A stretch of 64,000 nucleotides of DNA, taken from the NCBI RefSeq assembly GCF_000368085.1, contig NZ_KB849239.1, positions 3,003,715 through 3,067,714 of the forward strand, in the 5' to 3' direction. The position numbers and the translations under genes were made by a program. The stretch is from Acinetobacter nosocomialis NIPH 2119 (GTDB lineage: Bacteria; Pseudomonadota; Gammaproteobacteria; Pseudomonadales; Moraxellaceae). Each line of letters begins with the position of its first letter. Positions within the stretch are counted from its first letter, which is position 1. Below the pieces are notes generated by a model that saw only the letters and a program-made list of their open reading frames with translations, did not search any database and was not told the origin of the DNA. Of this stretch, positions 29,782 to 38,804 are shown one piece after another.

Positions 29782-30477
29782 ATGAAAAAAATCAGTTTGG
29801 TTATTGCTGCATCAACAATGAGTTTATCTGTTATTGCCGCGACACCTGTAACAAATAAAAGCCCAGCAAAAGATCAGTTTAGTTATAGTTATGGCTATTT
29901 AATGGGTCGTAATAATACTGATGCATTAACAGATTTAAATCTTGATATCTTTTATCAAGGCCTTCAAGAAGGTGCACAGAAAAAAACTGCACGCTTGACA
30001 GACGAAGAAATGGCTAAAGCAATTAATGAGTATAAGAAAACTTTGGAAGCTAAACAGCTCGTTGAGTTTCAAAAACTAGGGCAACAAAATGCTCAGGTTG
30101 GTGCTGCTTTTCTCGCTGAAAATGCGAAGAAATCTGGTGTGATTACAACTAAATCGGGTTTGCAATATCAGGTATTAAAAGAAGGTTCTGGTAAAACACC
30201 TAAAGCTACTTCTCGCGTAAAAGTCAACTATGAAGGTCGTTTACTTGACGGGACTGTTTTTGATAGCTCAATTGCACGCAATCATCCTGTAGATTTCCAA
30301 TTAAACCAAGTGATTGCAGGCTGGACAGAAGGCTTACAAACAATGAAAGAAGGTGGTAAAACCCGTTTCTTCATTCCAGCTAAACTTGCTTATGGTGAAG
30401 TAGGTGCTGGTGATAGTATCGGTCCAAATAGTACGTTAATTTTTGATATTGAATTGCTACAAGTTTTGCCCAAATAA
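29782..30477 (+). CDS. fkpA: Periplasmic FKBP-type peptidyl-prolyl isomerase
   Basis: A 231-residue FkpA homologue with a cleavable signal peptide (KKISLVIAASTMSLSVIAA, then TPV), an N-terminal dimerisation domain beginning FSYSYGYLMGRNN, and a C-terminal FKBP fold with VKVNYEGRLLDGTVFDSS, VIAGWTEGLQTMKEGGKTRF and PNSTLIFDIELLQV. This is the gene that flanks A. baumannii K loci on the wzc side. The ATG at 29782 directly precedes the signal peptide; an in-frame TTG lies four codons upstream. It is a paralogue of the gene just before it. Confidence 0.93.
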   Translation: MKKISLVIAASTMSLSVIAATPVTNKSPAKDQFSYSYGYLMGRNNTDALTDLNLDIFYQGLQEGAQKKTARLTDEEMAKAINEYKKTLEAKQLVEFQKLGQQNAQVGAAFLAENAKKSGVITTKSGLQYQVLKEGSGKTPKATSRVKVNYEGRLLDGTVFDSSIARNHPVDFQLNQVIAGWTEGLQTMKEGGKTRFFIPAKLAYGEVGAGDSIGPNSTLIFDIELLQVLPK

Positions 30478-30486
30478 TTCTCTAAA

Positions 30487-30520
30487 ATAAAAAAGCGATC
30501 TAAATTGATCGCTTTTTTAT
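30487..30520. terminator. Bidirectional terminator between fkpA and murJ
   Basis: AAAAAAGCGATC-TAAATT-GATCGCTTTTTT: a symmetric stem with A and T runs on both sides, between convergent genes. Confidence 0.9.
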
Positions 30521-30521
30521 T

Positions 30522-32063
30522 TTAGTGTTTTAAATCTCTTGGTCTAAAGCCACTAACCAGTAAGCCAATTAAGTAAGCGATTACGCCTACTACGCATAGA
30601 CCTGCGACCTCAGCAATGCGGATCCATTGAGAAAGCTCGCCGTTATACCAATTTAACCCAAACCAAAGCGCTGCGATCATGGCAAGGTTTGCCAATCCAT
30701 ATTGAAGAATCAGTTTTTTCCAATGTGAGCCGAATCGAAAAATATTACGCTTATGTAGATAGAAGTAGAGCAAACCAGCATTTACCAAAGCTGAACCAGA
30801 AGATGCCAACGCAAGCGCCATATGTTCAGCCTGCCAATGGATGAGTTTAAAGAATCCAATAAATACAACGTTTAAAATAGCATTTGCGGCAACAGACATT
30901 AAACCCACACGAACTGGTGTTTTAGTATCTTGCTGAGCATAGAAACCTGGTGCAAATACCTTAATTAACATAAAGGAAATTACACCAGCACTCATACATT
31001 GCAATGCAAGTGCAGTCATTTGAGTATCATGCAGGTCAAACTCACCACGTTGGAATAGAGCCTGAATAATCGGTGTAGAAAGCATAAATAAAGCAATACT
31101 TGCTGGTAATCCCACCAATACAATAACTTTTGCTGCCCAGTCGATCATACCGCGGAACTTTTCTTGATCTTGCTCAGCATGGCGTGCTGAAAGCGAAGGT
31201 AAAATCACTGTACCAATCGCAACACCAATTAAACCTAAAGGTAGTTCTGTCATACGCTCAGCACTATAGAGCCAAGATACCGAACCATCTTGCATGAAAG
31301 ATGCCCAAATTGTATTTAACAACAGGTTAATCTGAGTTACAGATACGCCAAATAATGCAGGAAGCATTAATTTTAAAATACGTTCTACACCCTCGTGTTT
31401 AAAATCAACTTTAGGTGGAATTAGGAGGTTTTTACGCCATAACTCAGGAATTTGTACAGCTAACTGTAAAATACCCGCTGCTACAACTGACCATCCTAAT
31501 GCTTTAATTGGCTCAGCCATATATGGCGTAAGCCACCATGCACCAGCAATCATTGCTACATTGAGCAATACAGGTGAAAAAGCTGGAGAAGCAAAAGAAC
31601 CATAACTGTTTAAGATACTGCTGGCAAAAGCAGTCAGTGACATAAACATTAAATATGGAATAGTCAGACGGAACATACTGACCGCTAAATCGAACTTTTC
31701 AGGGTCATTATGGAAGCCCGGCGCATACATATAGATGATCGCCGGAGCTAACACCATAGCCACAAAAGTGAGTAAGGTCATGACCGTGAGTAAGCAACCA
31801 AATACCCGACTAATCAGGATTTGAACTTCAGCATGTGCTCGGCCTGTTTTATATTCGGTTAGTACCGGAATAAAAGCCTGAGAAAAAGCTCCTTCGGCAA
31901 ACAATCGTCGAAAGAAATTGGGAATACGAAAAGCCACAACGAAGGTATCGAAATCTTTACCCGCACCAAACACGTTGAGTAATACGACATCTCGTACCAA
32001 CCCCAACACACGTGACAACATCGTCATCGCACTGACAATAAAAGTCGATCGCCATAATGCCAT
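30522..32063 (-). CDS. murJ: Lipid II flippase
   Basis: A 513-residue MOP-superfamily membrane protein with about 14 hydrophobic segments. Marks are ALWRSTFIVSAMTMLSRVLGL with RDVVLLNVFGAGKDFDTFVV (residues 2-45), IPNFFRRLFAEGAFSQAFIPVL, and AERMTELPLGLIGVAIGTVILP near residue 266. It flips lipid II across the inner membrane for peptidoglycan synthesis. I chose the ATG at 32063, six bases from an AGGTG sequence, rather than the GTG three codons earlier. It converges with fkpA on a shared terminator. Confidence 0.95.
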   Translation of the reverse strand: MALWRSTFIVSAMTMLSRVLGLVRDVVLLNVFGAGKDFDTFVVAFRIPNFFRRLFAEGAFSQAFIPVLTEYKTGRAHAEVQILISRVFGCLLTVMTLLTFVAMVLAPAIIYMYAPGFHNDPEKFDLAVSMFRLTIPYLMFMSLTAFASSILNSYGSFASPAFSPVLLNVAMIAGAWWLTPYMAEPIKALGWSVVAAGILQLAVQIPELWRKNLLIPPKVDFKHEGVERILKLMLPALFGVSVTQINLLLNTIWASFMQDGSVSWLYSAERMTELPLGLIGVAIGTVILPSLSARHAEQDQEKFRGMIDWAAKVIVLVGLPASIALFMLSTPIIQALFQRGEFDLHDTQMTALALQCMSAGVISFMLIKVFAPGFYAQQDTKTPVRVGLMSVAANAILNVVFIGFFKLIHWQAEHMALALASSGSALVNAGLLYFYLHKRNIFRFGSHWKKLILQYGLANLAMIAALWFGLNWYNGELSQWIRIAEVAGLCVVGVIAYLIGLLVSGFRPRDLKH

Positions 32064-32146
32064 CGTACTCACCTACAGCTATATATTCGAAAGTCGCTAT
32101 TGTAATGAAACTAGAAAATCTTTTCGTTGTGAAATGATGAATGAAC

Positions 32147-32716
32147 TCAAGTTTTTTTCTGTGTTAACAGTTGTCTAAAATGCTGCCATTTAAAATAAGG
32201 ACCCGGATCGGTTTTTCGGCCCGGTGCAATGTCTGAATGCCCTGCAATATGATTCTTAATTTCAGGGTAAGCTTGGCGAATGGCCCTAACCACATCTGTT
32301 AGTACGTCGTACTGTATCTCTTCAAAAGGTAAATCATCACTTCCTTCAAGCTCAATACCAATTGAATAATCATTGCATTCAACTTTGGCTAAATAGCTCG
32401 AACGCCCTGCGTGCCATGCACGATCATTAAAATTAACAAACTGTAGGACCTCACCTGTTCGTAAAATTAACAGGTGCGTAGAGACCTGCATCCCTTCAAT
32501 AGTCTGAAAATAGGGATGTACGGACCAATCTAATTTATTTTGGAAAAACTGCTCAATATAGCCTCCCCCAAATTGAGAAGGTGGCAAGCTAATATTATGA
32601 ACCACAATCATTTGAATTTCGGTACCAGCCGGACGCTGGTTAAAATTTGGAGAAGGAACTTGTCTCGCCCCTTTTAACTGCCCATCTATAACTTCATACG
32701 GTGTGATTTGCTTCAT
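32147..32716 (-). CDS. ampD: 1,6-anhydro-N-acetylmuramyl-L-alanine amidase
   Basis: A 189-residue cytosolic zinc amidase of the amidase_2 family that cleaves peptide from recycled anhydro-muropeptides and so keeps AmpC-type induction low. Zinc ligands are visible in MIVVHNISLPPSQFGGGYIE (His near residue 40) and IAGHSDIAPGRKTDPGPYF (His near 160, Asp near 170). GIELEGSDDLPFEEIQY matches the AmpD signature. There is no signal peptide, as expected for the cytosolic form. It lies 83 bp upstream of murJ on the same strand. Confidence 0.94.
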   Translation of the reverse strand: MKQITPYEVIDGQLKGARQVPSPNFNQRPAGTEIQMIVVHNISLPPSQFGGGYIEQFFQNKLDWSVHPYFQTIEGMQVSTHLLILRTGEVLQFVNFNDRAWHAGRSSYLAKVECNDYSIGIELEGSDDLPFEEIQYDVLTDVVRAIRQAYPEIKNHIAGHSDIAPGRKTDPGPYFKWQHFRQLLTQKKT

Positions 32717-32887
32717 TGAGATGCCAATAAATTGCTTGCCAATTGTTTTAGTTTAAAACAGTTATATGCTTTTCAGAGTAGCCAGTACGATTGTTTATCG
32801 CGATTAAGCGAATAAAACAGCTTATTTTTAAAGTCGACGGTGCTAATATATCGCAAGTTTTAGGGTCATCGACAAAATGGAAACCGT

Positions 32888-33733
32888 ATGAGCATACCTC
32901 AGACTTTGCTTGAACAGTCAATTCAAATCAATATTCAACAAGCATTACAAGAAGATATTGGGGACGGCGACATTACCGCTATGCTCACACCTGAAGATGA
33001 GCAGGCCACTGCAACCATTATTAGCCGTGAAGATATGGTTTTAGCTGGACAGCCATGGGTTAATGCACTCATCTCAGCGTATGACAGTACGGTACAGGTG
33101 ACTTGGTTAAAACAAGAAGGTGACCGTGTTGCTGCAAATGAAGCCTTTTTAAAGCTTGCAGGTTCTGCACGTAGCTTACTAACTGTAGAGCGCCCTGCTC
33201 TAAACTTTATTCAAACATTATCGGCTGTGGCTACAAAAACTGCTGAATATGTTCAACATCTTGAAGGTTTAAATACAAAACTTCTCGATACACGTAAAAC
33301 TTTACCAGGCCTACGTATTGCACAAAAATACGCAGTAACCGTCGGCGGCGGACAAAATCACCGCCTCGGTTTATTTGATGCTTTCTTAATTAAAGAAAAC
33401 CATATTATGGCAGCAGGCGGTATTGCCCAAGCGATTGCAAAAGCACACCAAATTGCACCAGGCAAACCTGTTGAAGTCGAAGTTGAAACTTGGGATGAGC
33501 TAAACCAAGCACTTGAAGCAGGTGCGGATATTGTCATGCTCGACAACTTTAGCCAACAACAAATGATTGATGCCGTAAAACATGTGGCTGGACGTTGTAA
33601 ACTCGAAGCTTCGGGCAATATCACTATTGAAAACTTACGCGAAGTAGCGACGACTGGTGTCGACTATATTTCTATGGGCGTATTGACTAAAGACGTCAAA
33701 GCCGTTGATTTATCAATGCGTTTTAATGCTTAA
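32888..33733 (+). CDS. nadC: Nicotinate-nucleotide pyrophosphorylase (carboxylating)
   Basis: A 281-residue quinolinate phosphoribosyltransferase converting quinolinate and PRPP to nicotinate mononucleotide in NAD synthesis. Signatures include EDIGDGDITA near the start, LLTVERPALNFIQTLSAVAT, DTRKTLPGLRIAQKYAVTVG with substrate-binding Arg/Lys, GGGQNHRLGLFDAFLIKENH, and VEVETWDELNQALEAGADIV. The length is typical. It is divergent from ampD, and its stop codon overlaps the end of a convergent 55-residue small gene. Confidence 0.96.
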   Translation: MSIPQTLLEQSIQINIQQALQEDIGDGDITAMLTPEDEQATATIISREDMVLAGQPWVNALISAYDSTVQVTWLKQEGDRVAANEAFLKLAGSARSLLTVERPALNFIQTLSAVATKTAEYVQHLEGLNTKLLDTRKTLPGLRIAQKYAVTVGGGQNHRLGLFDAFLIKENHIMAAGGIAQAIAKAHQIAPGKPVEVEVETWDELNQALEAGADIVMLDNFSQQQMIDAVKHVAGRCKLEASGNITIENLREVATTGVDYISMGVLTKDVKAVDLSMRFNA

Positions 33734-33897
33734 ATAAAATCCACGTCATTCTTGGTATTTTTTTGCGACTTGGTCATGTCTGCTGCTTGCGTTTTTTGCC
33801 ATGCTGACTGAGTCGCTTGTGTCCCACTATCCCGTGGATCGGCAGCCATTAAAACAAAAGTAACTACTGCTAATAATACAATAAAACCTTGTAGCAT
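33730..33897 (-). CDS. Small single-helix membrane protein, 55 residues
   Basis: An unrecognised small gene. The ATG at 33897 follows a GGGGA ribosome-binding sequence. The protein has one hydrophobic N-terminal helix (LQGFIVLLAVVTFVLMAA, residues 2-19), then a polar tail rich in Thr, Gln, Lys and Asp that ends DVDFI. Its stop overlaps the convergent nadC stop by three bases. The good start site and the clean hydrophobic/polar split favour a real inner-membrane micropeptide. The helix could also be an uncleaved signal anchor. No function can be assigned. Confidence 0.6.
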   Translation of the reverse strand: MLQGFIVLLAVVTFVLMAADPRDSGTQATQSAWQKTQAADMTKSQKNTKNDVDFI

Positions 33898-34066
33898 AAA
33901 TTTTCCCCATCACTTTTAAAAATTTAGGGTTTCAAGGTAAAAGATAAATATGACCAGGCTTAGGAGATTCTGTTACAAAAGGTAAACCTTTATTTTTATT
34001 ATTCATCTACATAATAAGATATTACTTCCCTTCATTTATATTTCCCAACATTAGATTGTGCGAGAT

Positions 34067-34240
34067 GTCATCTACAACCTGCCCAAAATCTATAAATATA
34101 TTGTTTTTGCAATAAATCAGATATATGCAGGAAGAGAACAGGTTTTGTAGATGACAAATGCATTTGGTTACTTTGGGCGAACCCAAAGTAACGAATTAGC
34201 TACTTCCACTGGATGAATAAATGATAAGACTCCGTCGTGC
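34067..34240. repeat. Intergenic repeat module, copy B
   Basis: The gap 33898-34302 has no gene. It contains GTCATCTACAACCTG (34067-34081) against CAGGTTTTGTAGATGAC (34139-34155), a TTTTTGCAATAAA stretch between them, the hairpin GTTACTTTGGG-CGAA-CCCAAAGTAAC (34167-34192), AATTAGCTACTT, and GATAAGACTCCGTCGTGC (34223-34240). The last 18 bases are identical to copy A at 958-975, and the order of parts is the same. Like copy A, it lies just beyond the 3' end of a leftward gene. Confidence 0.78.
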
Positions 34241-34302
34241 TAGCTAATTTAAAATATGATTAACTTAAGACTTCATCTTAATCATTCATCCATCAGAGCA
34301 AC

Positions 34303-36471
34303 TTAAGACTCTAAATAACCCATATATGGATCAGAAATTGAATCTTCTTGAGTTTCTATACGTCCTGCAAAACGGCGACTAAACGTTGCATCATCAGCTA
34401 ATGTCACCGTAAAGTCATACCAACCACCAAATTCAGACATATCCCAAACCAATTCTTTTTCAGAACTATTCGTTTCTATAGTCCATGTTTTATTTGGTAG
34501 ATAAGCATTTGCTTTCACTGTGAGCTTAACTGACTTACTGCCATCATGACGCACTTTTAAATACAAATTCGCATCACACTCTTCCACACATACTCTAATT
34601 TCCGGTAACGCTTGAGTTTGGTTAACTTGGCTCAAATTACCTTTAAACGCACGGTGGAAACCATTTGGTCCGAGTACCCATAAATCGTACTGTCCATTTG
34701 TAGTATTCCACACATCATCAAGCTGTTTACCCGCTTCAACCATATAACGGCGTGGAATTGACGTTAGGTCCAATCGGTTATACACATGGAAAACGGCTGC
34801 CTGTTTACCCGTATTAGAGAACATCAATTTAACTGTTTTTTGAGTGCCATCAACTTTGGCACTGGTGTGCAAAATATATGGCAAAGCACGTGATGGTCGA
34901 ATCCCCATTTCCTGCTGCGGAAATTGCTGCTGGCTCGGAACAGGAACTTGGGGCAATAAAGCTTGAGCAACACGAATCGCATCGGCTTCGGCTTTGGTTT
35001 TCTTCCCATCTAGTTCAGCAACAGGCAAAAGATTCGGTGTTTTAAAATTAAAAGCCGTTGTTAAATCACCACATACAGCACGGCGGTATGGGCTAATATT
35101 CGGCTCTTGGACACCAAAGCGTTTTTCCAAGAACTGTAAAATAGAAGTATGGTCAAAGACTTGAGAATTTACCCATCCTCCACGGCTCCATGGTGAAATC
35201 ACGTACATTGGAACACGTACACCCGGACCATACACTCGACCATCTGGCTTAGGTTGAGATTTCGAAGTCGCTACTGGTGGATGGTTAAAGTACTCATAAG
35301 ATACTTGCTGATCCGTTAAAGTGGTTTTTCCATATACAACACCAAGTGCATCTTTAGACGGTGCACTTGGTGAAGGAACATGGTCAAAGAAACCATCATT
35401 TTCATCGAAGTTCACCAATAAAACGGTTTGACTCCACAACTCAGCATTTTCAGTTAACGCATTTAATACTTCCTGAATATACCAAGCGCCTTGCACAGGA
35501 CTAGATGGCCCTGGATGTTCACTGTAAGTTGCAGGAGCAACTAACCAACTCACTTGCGGTAATTTACCCTGAGCAATATCAGCTTTAAAAGTTCCTAGAA
35601 AACCACCGTCCGGCATGGTATTGGCAATACCTTTATAAAGTGGTTGAGCCGCATCGATTTTTTCATCATATGCTGGACAGGTGAGCGTATCGTTACTGAC
35701 TGGCTGACCAGATTGCTCATTTGCACGGCGATACTGTTTGAAACCAGCTAAGGGGTTATCGGTAAAGTTATCCGGCATGTTTTGATAAACTTTCCATGTC
35801 ACGCCAGCTTGCTGTAAACGCTCAGGATAAGTCGTCCATTCATAACCTTCTGTTGATGGGCCAATGCCATCAAATTCGTTGACCACACTCGCAACACCTG
35901 CCCCTGTAGGTCCATTAGTTCCCGTCCAAATAAATTTACGATTCGGGTTGGTTCCCGCATGCATAGCGCAGTGGTACGCGTCACAAATCGTAAAAGCATT
36001 TGCTAAGGCAAATTGATATTCAACTTCTTGCTTTTTGTAATAGCCCATCGACTGCGGTTTTTTATATGCTACCCAATCACTCATACGACCATTGTCCCAA
36101 GCAGCTTGGCCATCAGACCATGAGTGAGGTGTACCTGAAACACGCTGAGCATTTCCTAAACGGCTATCTAAATGGTATGGCAGTACTTTATTTTTCTTAG
36201 CATCGTATTGTTCCCACACCTTGCGGCTTTCTGTCATAGGAATGGTAAAACGGTCACCAAAACCACGTACACCTTTTAATGTTCCGAAATAATTATCAAA
36301 TGAACGGTTTTCCTGAGTCAAAATCACGATGTGTTTAACATCTTGAATAGTTCCACTTTCAACTTTCGCATCAATAGCCAGCGCTTTTTGAATACTTAGC
36401 GGAAAACTTGCCAGAGCGGCTGTCCCAAACATAGTTTTTGTAGAATTTAAAAGAAATTCGCGACGATTCAT
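34303..36471 (-). CDS. plc1: Phospholipase C, Tat-exported
   Basis: A 722-residue phosphoesterase-family phospholipase C. The N-terminus NRREFLLNSTKTMFGTAALA is a Tat signal; the metal-dependent core begins IVILTQENRSFDNYFGTLKG and contains VNFDENDGFFDHVPSPS. The last 200 residues form two beta-rich domains of the kind ending these enzymes. It hydrolyses phospholipids such as phosphatidylcholine outside the cytoplasm and is a known type of Acinetobacter exoenzyme. I use the ATG at 36471, after GGATG, since only it gives a proper Tat leader. A 43-residue lipoprotein gene ends 20 bp upstream. The symbol rests on position near nadC. Confidence 0.9.
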   Translation of the reverse strand: MNRREFLLNSTKTMFGTAALASFPLSIQKALAIDAKVESGTIQDVKHIVILTQENRSFDNYFGTLKGVRGFGDRFTIPMTESRKVWEQYDAKKNKVLPYHLDSRLGNAQRVSGTPHSWSDGQAAWDNGRMSDWVAYKKPQSMGYYKKQEVEYQFALANAFTICDAYHCAMHAGTNPNRKFIWTGTNGPTGAGVASVVNEFDGIGPSTEGYEWTTYPERLQQAGVTWKVYQNMPDNFTDNPLAGFKQYRRANEQSGQPVSNDTLTCPAYDEKIDAAQPLYKGIANTMPDGGFLGTFKADIAQGKLPQVSWLVAPATYSEHPGPSSPVQGAWYIQEVLNALTENAELWSQTVLLVNFDENDGFFDHVPSPSAPSKDALGVVYGKTTLTDQQVSYEYFNHPPVATSKSQPKPDGRVYGPGVRVPMYVISPWSRGGWVNSQVFDHTSILQFLEKRFGVQEPNISPYRRAVCGDLTTAFNFKTPNLLPVAELDGKKTKAEADAIRVAQALLPQVPVPSQQQFPQQEMGIRPSRALPYILHTSAKVDGTQKTVKLMFSNTGKQAAVFHVYNRLDLTSIPRRYMVEAGKQLDDVWNTTNGQYDLWVLGPNGFHRAFKGNLSQVNQTQALPEIRVCVEECDANLYLKVRHDGSKSVKLTVKANAYLPNKTWTIETNSSEKELVWDMSEFGGWYDFTVTLADDATFSRRFAGRIETQEDSISDPYMGYLES

Positions 36472-36491
36472 TTTTTCATCCTTAATTTTTA

Positions 36492-36623
36492 TTATGGTGC
36501 ACAGTGCATTTTGCAATTGCTGGTTGGTGGTGTTGGCGATGAATTATCTGAGTTGTTGTCATCGTTACAAGCACTGAGCATAAGCGCTAAAGATGTAATT
36601 AATAAAAGTGAAAATTTTCGCAT
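36492..36623 (-). CDS. Small lipoprotein just upstream of phospholipase C
   Basis: A 43-codon gene: ATG at 36623 after a GGAAA ribosome-binding stretch, a basic-hydrophobic signal peptide (RKFSLLLITSLALMLSAC) with the lipobox LSAC and Cys19 as the lipidation site. The mature part is short and acidic (DDNNSDNSS), then proline-rich, ending CKMHCAP with two more cysteines. It is co-directional with plc1, 20 bp before its start, so the two are probably co-transcribed. I do not recognise the family. Possible roles are an immunity, chaperone or anchoring partner for the lipase, but none is shown by sequence. Confidence 0.68.
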   Translation of the reverse strand: MRKFSLLLITSLALMLSACNDDNNSDNSSPTPPTSNCKMHCAP

Positions 36624-36715
36624 TGATTTTTTCCAAACGGTTTAAATGCGAACTACTAATAAAGTGAAAAGGTGACAGACAAGTGATGTTTTTATGTCGA
36701 TTTGATGAAGGCATA

Positions 36716-36743
36716 AAAAAACGCATCCGAAGATGCGTTTTTT
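36716..36743. terminator. Terminator of rph
   Basis: AAAAAACGCATC-CGAA-GATGCGTTTTTT, 14 bp after the rph stop; symmetric, so active in either direction. Confidence 0.9.
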
Positions 36744-36756
36744 AGATAACTTGAAA

Positions 36757-37473
36757 TTACCAGCCTAAAGCTTCTTGTTGCTTTTTAATCAGCTCGGCAA
36801 TTCCTTTTTCAGCCATTTCTAACATGGCATTGCTTTGAGCACGGGTAAAAGGTTTGTCTTCCGCTGTACCTTGAATTTCAATAAACTCGCCAGCTTGTGT
36901 CATTACTACGTTTAAGTCAGTTTGACAGTTCGAGTCTTCTTCATAGCAAAGATCAAGCAATACTTCGTCTTGATACATGCCTACAGAAATTGCAGCAACT
37001 AAGCCTTTAAGTGGATCTTGCTTAATTTTTTTCTGTGCAAGTAAAACATTCATCGCATCAACCAATGCTACAGCAGCACCAGTGATTGAAGCAGTACGTG
37101 TACCGCCATCTGCCTGAATGACATCACAGTCGATGGTAATGGTATTTTCACCCAGCTTTTTCAAATCAACCATCGCACGTAAACTACGGCCAATGAGACG
37201 TTGGATCTCTTGAGTACGACCAGTTTGTTTACCACGAGCAGCCTCACGGTCACAACGTGAGTGTGTTGAACGCGGTAACATGCCATATTCTGCTGTTACC
37301 CAGCCTTGACCTTGGCCTTTTAAAAAGCGTGGCACTGAGTTATCAATGCTTGCAGTACAAAGGACTTTGGTGTGACCAAATTCGACCAGCACAGAACCTT
37401 CAGCATAACGGGTGTAGTTTCGTGTAATTTTCACTTCACGTAATTGGTCTAATGCACGTTGGTCAATACGCAT
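36757..37473 (-). CDS. rph: Ribonuclease PH
   Basis: A 238-residue phosphorolytic exoribonuclease that trims tRNA 3' ends. The N-terminus [35 protein letters not shown], the phosphate-binding [16 protein letters not shown] and [19 protein letters not shown] are all family signatures. The length is standard and no frameshift is seen. It lies alone between the phospholipase gene and the desaturase gene, with its own terminator. Confidence 0.97.
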   Translation of the reverse strand: MRIDQRALDQLREVKITRNYTRYAEGSVLVEFGHTKVLCTASIDNSVPRFLKGQGQGWVTAEYGMLPRSTHSRCDREAARGKQTGRTQEIQRLIGRSLRAMVDLKKLGENTITIDCDVIQADGGTRTASITGAAVALVDAMNVLLAQKKIKQDPLKGLVAAISVGMYQDEVLLDLCYEEDSNCQTDLNVVMTQAGEFIEIQGTAEDKPFTRAQSNAMLEMAEKGIAELIKKQQEALGW

Positions 37474-37587
37474 AATCCTTCCTAAATTCTCTTAAATACA
37501 AACTTGGGCATAGTATAGCAAAGGATTTTGACAGGTTGAGTTTATTCCCTACTTTCAAATGTAAGTCTGCACTTTTCATGACTTAAA

Positions 37588-37617
37588 AATAAAAATAGCC
37601 CCTTTTTAGGAGCTATT
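37588..37617 (-). terminator. Terminator of the desaturase operon
   Basis: On the leftward transcript, ATAGCTCCT-AAAA-AGGGGCTAT is followed by TTTTTATTTTT, 14 bp after the desaturase stop. Confidence 0.8.
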
Positions 37618-37631
37618 TATTGGTCTATCGA

Positions 37632-38780
37632 TTAGGCAAATTTGAATTTTGCTTTTAATTTTTCTAATGTCTGCATCACTTTTGCAGTTGTATGGTTTGG
37701 TAATGAGCATTTTGCTAAACGCACCCATACACTCCAGAACTGGCGCATAAAGTTCGCTTCGTTGTAGTGAATACCGTATTCTGCACAAAGTGCCTTAATT
37801 TTCGGTGCTACTTCTTTATAGCGATTAGCTGGCATATCTGGAAATAAATGGTGTTCAATTTGATGGCTTAAGTTACCACTCATAAAATGCAGCCATTCTG
37901 TACCACTAAAATTACTTGATCCACGAATCTGGCGTAAATACCACTCTGCCTTGGTTTCAGTGTCGGTATTATCCGGCTCAAACGTTTCTGCATCTTCAGT
38001 AAAGTGACCATTAAAAATCACAGCTGATGACCATAAGTTACGAATAATATTGGCAACTACATTTCCCGCAAAAACCGGTAAAAACATAGGGCCAGAGATC
38101 ACAGGGAAAAATACATAGTCTTTTAAAACTTGGCGTGTGGCTTTTTTACGGACTTTAGCAGAATCTTTCCAAACCTGTTTCCAGCTCTTGGTTTTATAAA
38201 CCAACGCATCTTCAAGGTGTAAGTTTTGCACGCCTACATACCATTCAAAGAAAAACATTAACTGTAGACCGAGTGGAATATTAAACAGGTGACGAGGTTC
38301 CCACTTCTGTTGATCACTTACTCGTAAAATTCCATATCCGACATCGTGGTCTTTACCGACAATATTGGTGTAGGTGTGGTGTACATAGTTGTGTGTTTCA
38401 CGCCAGTCATCACCAGAGGCAATGGTATCCCAATCATAGGTATTACCATTCAGACTTGGTTCATTTAACCAGTCAAACTGACCGTGCATAACGTTATGAC
38501 CAAGCTCCATGTTTTCTACAATTTTAGAAATACCCAGTAAACCTGTACCCAATAACCAGACAGGAGGAATCCAGCCACCAAACATCAACATGCCACGTGA
38601 TGCGATTTCGGTATAGCGAACAAAGTTACGGACTTTGTAGATATATTTTGCATCTTGCTCACCAAGACTTTTCATAACATCTTGTCGAATCTGTTCAACA
38701 CGGCGGCCAAACTCTTCAGTTTGTTCCGGTGTTAAATGAGCAGATTTAGAAACAGTAGAAAATTCTAATGCCATATTCAT
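37632..38780 (-). CDS. Oxygen-dependent acyl desaturase
   Basis: A 382-residue membrane di-iron fatty-acid desaturase with the three histidine boxes: GHNVMHGQFDW (H-x4-H, near residue 94), HNYVHHTYTN (H-x3-HH, near 130) and SHQIEHHLFPDMP (near 310). Hydrophobic stretches near residues 65-90 and 205-240 are the membrane spans. It introduces a double bond into membrane acyl chains, taking electrons from the reductase encoded just upstream (24 bp). The pair plus a divergent TetR regulator matches the DesB/DesC/DesT arrangement of Pseudomonas. The bond position cannot be read. Confidence 0.92.
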   Translation of the reverse strand: MNMALEFSTVSKSAHLTPEQTEEFGRRVEQIRQDVMKSLGEQDAKYIYKVRNFVRYTEIASRGMLMFGGWIPPVWLLGTGLLGISKIVENMELGHNVMHGQFDWLNEPSLNGNTYDWDTIASGDDWRETHNYVHHTYTNIVGKDHDVGYGILRVSDQQKWEPRHLFNIPLGLQLMFFFEWYVGVQNLHLEDALVYKTKSWKQVWKDSAKVRKKATRQVLKDYVFFPVISGPMFLPVFAGNVVANIIRNLWSSAVIFNGHFTEDAETFEPDNTDTETKAEWYLRQIRGSSNFSGTEWLHFMSGNLSHQIEHHLFPDMPANRYKEVAPKIKALCAEYGIHYNEANFMRQFWSVWVRLAKCSLPNHTTAKVMQTLEKLKAKFKFA

Positions 38781-38804
38781 AGGGTTAATCCTCTGTAATT
38801 CTTT

